The notes under the pieces: model-generated
Seen by the model: the letters and a program-made list of their open reading frames with translations, nothing else
What the model was told of the DNA's origin: nothing
Database searches by the model: none
Made by a program: the position numbers and the translations under genes
Source of the DNA: Paraburkholderia sp. IMGN_8
GTDB taxonomy: Bacteria; Pseudomonadota; Gammaproteobacteria; Burkholderiales; Burkholderiaceae
Assembly: GCF_038050405.1 (NCBI RefSeq)
Contig: NZ_CP150900.1
Location: 2,418,001-2,482,000, forward strand
Reading direction: 5' to 3'
DNA length: 64,000 nt
Shown: positions 60,390-64,000 of the stretch, one piece after another
How positions within the stretch are numbered: position 1 is the stretch's first letter
Layout: every line of letters begins with the position of its first letter

Positions 60390-63300
60390 TCACAAGTTCT
60401 CCAGTCTTTCGTCCAGCAGTGCCGCGACTCGTTGGACGTTCGGCTCCACGATCATGTCTCCATGACCACCCGAGACGTCCGCTACCACCAGGCCGGCGCG
60501 CGCAATCCTTCGCCATAGCGGCATAGGGTCGCCTCGCTCCCGCTCGGCTATCGCCGCGCGTAGATAAATGATCGGACCGGCATCGTATGGACGCGGGCGG
60601 TAAGTCATCATCGCCGCACCCATCGTCTCGCGGATGCGCCGCAATGTCGGTGGCAACGTCGCCGTGAATGGGTCGGGACGGCGCACGCTGCGCCCCGTTC
60701 GGCGGCGCATGATGTCAGTTACACCCATCAGTTTGGCGGCTAGATAGCCCGGTAGTTGGGGGGCCGGTACCTCGCGGAGCTTGCGCCATTGGCCGCCAGC
60801 CATGCGCCAGCGGTGCCGCACTCGCACGCTCAGTGGCAGAAAATCCTCGTGCACGTAGGTGTCGAGCAAACACAGCAACTCGATTCGTTCGCCCGCGCGC
60901 CGCAGTTGCTGCGCAATCTCAAACGCCACCAGGCCGCCGAATGAGAAGCCCGCTATCGCGTACGGGCCGGCCGGCTGCGCGCGGCGCATCTGTTCGACGT
61001 AGCTGGCAGCCATGTCCTCGACGCGTCGATGAGCCGGCCGTTCGCCGTCCAGGCCGCGTGCCTGCAAGCCATACACCGGACGCGGACTGCGCAGCGCATT
61101 CACCAGCGTCAAACACTCCATCACCGAACCGCTCACGCTGTGCGCGAGAAAGATCGGTGTGCCCTCCCCGGCGCGCACCTGCACAAGGGTCGGCGATGCG
61201 GCGGGTTGCTGCGCACTGGCGTCGATGGCAGCAGCAAGGCTCGCGATCGTCGGCGCGACCATCAATGTCGCCAGCGGTATCGCGCGGCCCGTCGTCTGGC
61301 GTATCTCCGCGAACATCCGCGCGGCAAGCAGCGAGTGGCCGCCCAGGTCGAAGAAGTTGTCGTCGCGGTCGATTGGCGCGAAGTCGAATAGTCGCTCCCA
61401 ATGCGCCTGTAAATGCCGTTCCAGCAATTCGCGCGTCTCGCCCGGCGGCGGAATCTCACGTGTGGCAAGGTTCAGTGCAGGATGATTGCGGATCGCGTCG
61501 AGGCAGGCCGGGTTGCGCAGCGCAGCGGCGTTGCCGGCCGGTAAGCCGTTGACCGCCTGGCGCGCCGCCGCCTCGGACGGCTTGCCGTTGTGCGTGACGG
61601 GCAATGCGTCCACGGCAATGATGCGGTCCGGCACATGCGCGGGCGATGCGCGCCGCGCGAGGTCGCGTCGCACGCGCGCGGCCAATGCGCCGTTCAGCAC
61701 GCAGCCGTCGCGCAACACCAGTAACAACACCACGCGCGGCTCAACGGTCGCAGCAGCGGAGTCGCCTGCCGGCGCGGCGCGCGCTTGCTGCTGCACAACC
61801 ATTGCCTCGCGAATCTCGGGGATGTCGTTCAGTACGCGGTAAATCTCCCCCGGGCCGACGTTGATGCCGCGCACATTCAACAAGCCATCCGAGCGGCCGT
61901 GCAGACGCACGGAGCCGTCCCGTAAAAACTCGACAAGGTCGCCGTGAGTCCAGACGCCCGGGTTGTCGGCGAAATAGGCCGCGTGAAAGCGCGTGCCGTC
62001 GGCGTCGCCGAAGAAACCGAGCGGACGCGACGGAAACGGATTCGTACAGACCAGTTGGCCGGCACCGTCCGTGCGCTTACCCCGCTCCCATGACTGAATG
62101 TCCAGCCCGAGACTCTTGCATTGCGCTTCGCCCGCGTAGACCGGCAGGTTCGGGTTGCCCAGCACAAAGCAACCGAGAATGTCGGTGCCGCCTGAGATCG
62201 ATTGCAACGGCAGCGGCTTGACGTGATCGCGCACCCACGCGAATTGCGCGTCGTACAGCACCGCGCCGGTCGACATCATCGCCCGCAATGCGCCCAGATC
62301 GAACTGCTTGCCTGGCGCGAGTCCGGCCTCCTCGCTCATTTTCAGGTACGCGGGGCTGGTGCCGAATACGCTGACGCGCTCGTCGGCCACGAGGCGCCAA
62401 AGTGTGTCGACCGTCGAAATCGGACCGTCGTATGTGACGATCTCGACGCCCGACGCCAACGCCGACAATTGCCAGTTCCACATCATCCACGCGCAACTGG
62501 TGTGGAAGAACAGCCGGTCGCCTGGCCGCAGGTCGCTGTGCAAGCGGTGTTCCTTCAGATGTTCGAGCAACACGCCGCCGGCGCCGTGCATGATGCATTT
62601 CGGCTTGCCCGTGGTCCCCGACGAAAACATGATGAAAAGCGGCTGGTTGAACGGAAATTGCCGCCACACGAAGCGGGTTGCGTCGCCGCTCGCGATCAGT
62701 TCATCCACCGCATACACAGCCGGCTCGACGGTGCCCGGCAAGCTGCCGCCATCGAGCGCGACAATGCCTTGTAGCGACGGCAACGCAGCGGCCAGCGCGG
62801 CGACGTTCGTCTGCACCGGCGTGCCGGTGTCGAACGGTTGTGCGGCGGTGTGCGCGAACAGGAGTCGTGGTTCGAGCGGCGCGAAACGGTCAAGCATGGT
62901 CTCGACGCTCATTTCCGGCGCAACGGTCGATAGCGTGGCGCCCAGCGCGGTGACGGCCAGCGCGGTCACGATCGCGGCGGCGTCGTTGCGCATCACGGCG
63001 ATCACCCGGTCGCCCTCGCTCAATCCCAACGCCGACAACGCATCGGCCAGACGCGCAACGCGTTCGCGCAATTCGCCGCGGTTCAGGCGCAGCTTGCGGC
63101 CATCCGCGTGACAGGCCGTGAGTGCCGGTGCTTGCGCCGGCGCGACCGCGAGGCTCAGCAGCGCGTCCGCATAATTCAGGCGCACCTGCGGGAAGAAACG
63201 CGCATGCTCGCACTCATCGCCCACGCATGCAGGCTCGGTGCTGCCCGACCAGTCCACGCCTTGCGACCACTGCAACAGGAATGACCAGAAGGTCCGGTAG

Positions 63301-63479
63301 TCCCGCACCGAGAAATCGTGCAGCGCCTCATAGTTTGCGAAGATGTGGCCGGTATGAGCCTCGAGCGCGCGCGTGAGCGCCGTCATTTGCGATGCCGCGG
63401 CACGATCCGGCTGGATGCCGTAGATGGGTAGGCGCGGTGCGGCGCTGGAAGAAGCGTCGAGCAAATCCGATCGATCCAT
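60390..63479 (-). CDS. A-T-TE protein with acetoacetyl-CoA-synthetase-like adenylation domain
   Basis: The start at 63479 (GGAG upstream) gives 1029 residues. Residues about 1-650 are an acetoacetyl-CoA-synthetase-like adenylation domain (WSFLLQWSQGVDWSG, MFSSGTTGKPKCIMHGAGG, GRSDGLLNVRGINVGPGEIY, VTHNGKPSE with the catalytic Lys). A carrier domain follows with Ser716 in DLGGHSLLAARM. The C-terminus is a type-I thioesterase with Ser846 (GFSFGG) and His1006 (SGGHGDM). It has no condensation domain. It could activate a keto acid, load it on its own carrier and release or dimerise it. Confidence 0.85.
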   Translation of the reverse strand: MDRSDLLDASSSAAPRLPIYGIQPDRAAASQMTALTRALEAHTGHIFANYEALHDFSVRDYRTFWSFLLQWSQGVDWSGSTEPACVGDECEHARFFPQVRLNYADALLSLAVAPAQAPALTACHADGRKLRLNRGELRERVARLADALSALGLSEGDRVIAVMRNDAAAIVTALAVTALGATLSTVAPEMSVETMLDRFAPLEPRLLFAHTAAQPFDTGTPVQTNVAALAAALPSLQGIVALDGGSLPGTVEPAVYAVDELIASGDATRFVWRQFPFNQPLFIMFSSGTTGKPKCIMHGAGGVLLEHLKEHRLHSDLRPGDRLFFHTSCAWMMWNWQLSALASGVEIVTYDGPISTVDTLWRLVADERVSVFGTSPAYLKMSEEAGLAPGKQFDLGALRAMMSTGAVLYDAQFAWVRDHVKPLPLQSISGGTDILGCFVLGNPNLPVYAGEAQCKSLGLDIQSWERGKRTDGAGQLVCTNPFPSRPLGFFGDADGTRFHAAYFADNPGVWTHGDLVEFLRDGSVRLHGRSDGLLNVRGINVGPGEIYRVLNDIPEIREAMVVQQQARAAPAGDSAAATVEPRVVLLLVLRDGCVLNGALAARVRRDLARRASPAHVPDRIIAVDALPVTHNGKPSEAAARQAVNGLPAGNAAALRNPACLDAIRNHPALNLATREIPPPGETRELLERHLQAHWERLFDFAPIDRDDNFFDLGGHSLLAARMFAEIRQTTGRAIPLATLMVAPTIASLAAAIDASAQQPAASPTLVQVRAGEGTPIFLAHSVSGSVMECLTLVNALRSPRPVYGLQARGLDGERPAHRRVEDMAASYVEQMRRAQPAGPYAIAGFSFGGLVAFEIAQQLRRAGERIELLCLLDTYVHEDFLPLSVRVRHRWRMAGGQWRKLREVPAPQLPGYLAAKLMGVTDIMRRRTGRSVRRPDPFTATLPPTLRRIRETMGAAMMTYRPRPYDAGPIIYLRAAIAERERGDPMPLWRRIARAGLVVADVSGGHGDMIVEPNVQRVAALLDERLENL

Positions 63480-63824
63480 TAAAAGCTCCACGTTTTGCGC
63501 GGGCGAGCACCATCCCGGCCGGGACCCGCCGCACAAATTTCGTTTTGTCGAGAGAAATCCAACCGGACGAACCCCTGCCCGGCGCTACCTGGGCAAGCGG
63601 TCTTGCCGAGTCTTTCTCTAGTACCGGAGCCTAGTAGTTGACCTCTTTTAACTCTGTGCGACATCGTACGAACGGCACGCGGCGGCGTCCCGCGACTTGC
63701 GCGAGGCCACGACCAAATTTCACGACACCGATGCGGCGCCGGCGCGGCGAGCACGTAGAATAGCCAGCGGTTTTCTGCTTTTCTGCAATCGCGCAATCGA
63801 GTCGAGACAGCCTTGAAACGTAAA
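63480..63824. promoter_or_regulatory. divergent intergenic region, A-T-TE gene versus LysR gene
   Basis: These 345 bp hold no gene. They should contain both promoters; the sequence around 63615-63660 is the only AT-rich part. I see no convincing dyad. Confidence 0.4.
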
Positions 63825-64000
63825 ATGCCCGCGCTGAACGCGCTCAAAGCCTTCGAAGTCGCCGGCCGCACAGGCAGCTTCACGCGCGCCGCCGAGTTGC
63901 TGAACGTGACGCAAAGCGCCGTCAGCCGGCAGGTCCGGCAACTGGAGGCGCAGCTCGGCGAGACGCTATTGCTGCGTCACCATCACCACCTGGAACTGTC
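63825..64000 (+). CDS. LysR-type (GcvA-like) regulator, partial
   Basis: The frame reads MPALNALKAFEVAGRTGSFT and RAAELLNVTQSAVSRQVRQL, the GcvA-type helix-turn-helix, and runs off the window. An in-frame TTG four codons earlier (63813) could be the true start. It is divergent from the A-T-TE gene and is its likely regulator. Confidence 0.85.
   Translation, partial: MPALNALKAFEVAGRTGSFTRAAELLNVTQSAVSRQVRQLEAQLGETLLLRHHHHLEL

Overview
The window is high-GC DNA with the gene families and layout of a Paraburkholderia/Burkholderia-type betaproteobacterium. It has nine LysR-type regulators (two cut by the window edges), a Burkholderia-style porin, a catechol ortho-cleavage cluster and an indole-acetate (iac) cluster resembling that of plant-associated Paraburkholderia. 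The assignment rests on recognised proteins and codon style only; no search was run.

Left part (1-24,300). A LysR/aldo-keto reductase pair is followed by a lipoprotein and a damaged copper locus. The copC gene there is split by a 14,873-bp Tn3-family transposon (4162-19034). The transposon has 40-bp terminal inverted repeats with three mismatches and a 5-bp target duplication (AAGTA). Removing the element plus one AAGTA restores a 124-codon copC exactly in frame. The transposon carries a 559-aa tyrosine recombinase at one end and tnpA-tnpC at the other. Between them lies a metabolic cargo: a two-subunit ATP-citrate-lyase-like enzyme, a citrate/tricarballylate-type MFS permease, a ModA-like periplasmic protein of the size and type of aconitate isomerase, a DctA-type dicarboxylate carrier and a LysR regulator. 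Two cargo promoters share the same dyad, ATTGAT-N11-ATCAAT, and about 45 bp of downstream sequence at identical spacing. After the transposon come the copC tail and three divergent LysR/oxidoreductase or single-gene units.

Middle part (24,500-35,100). A tightly overlapping triad (DUF2760-like protein plus two unusual Hsp70-family ATPases) ends in a hairpin terminator. Next come a SnoaL-like protein, phnW with a divergent LysR gene, an SDR, a remnant of a histone-deacetylase-family gene and small membrane proteins.

Right part (35,200-60,000). This is an aromatic/auxin catabolic island. It holds iacF, catC-catA-catB with divergent catR (a CatM/BenM-type ATAC-N7-GTAT site sits over the catR start), a LysR gene divergent from iacC-iacD, an MFS carrier, iacA-B-I-H-E, an unpartnered response regulator, iacG, a porin, an amino-acid/amine permease, an AraC regulator, a copper amine oxidase and an aldehyde dehydrogenase. 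Together they could take aromatic amines such as tryptamine or phenylethylamine to the arylacetate, and indole-acetate on to catechol and the beta-ketoadipate pathway.

Far right (60,390-64,000). A 1029-aa adenylation-carrier-thioesterase protein has an acetoacetyl-CoA-synthetase-like adenylation domain. It is divergent from a LysR gene that runs off the window.

Five copies of one structured intergenic repeat lie at about 30.5, 50.0, 50.7, 58.2 and 60.1 kb. Its central hairpin shows paired (compensatory) changes. Flanking DNA shows a strand-specific base skew that follows the orientation of the repeat.
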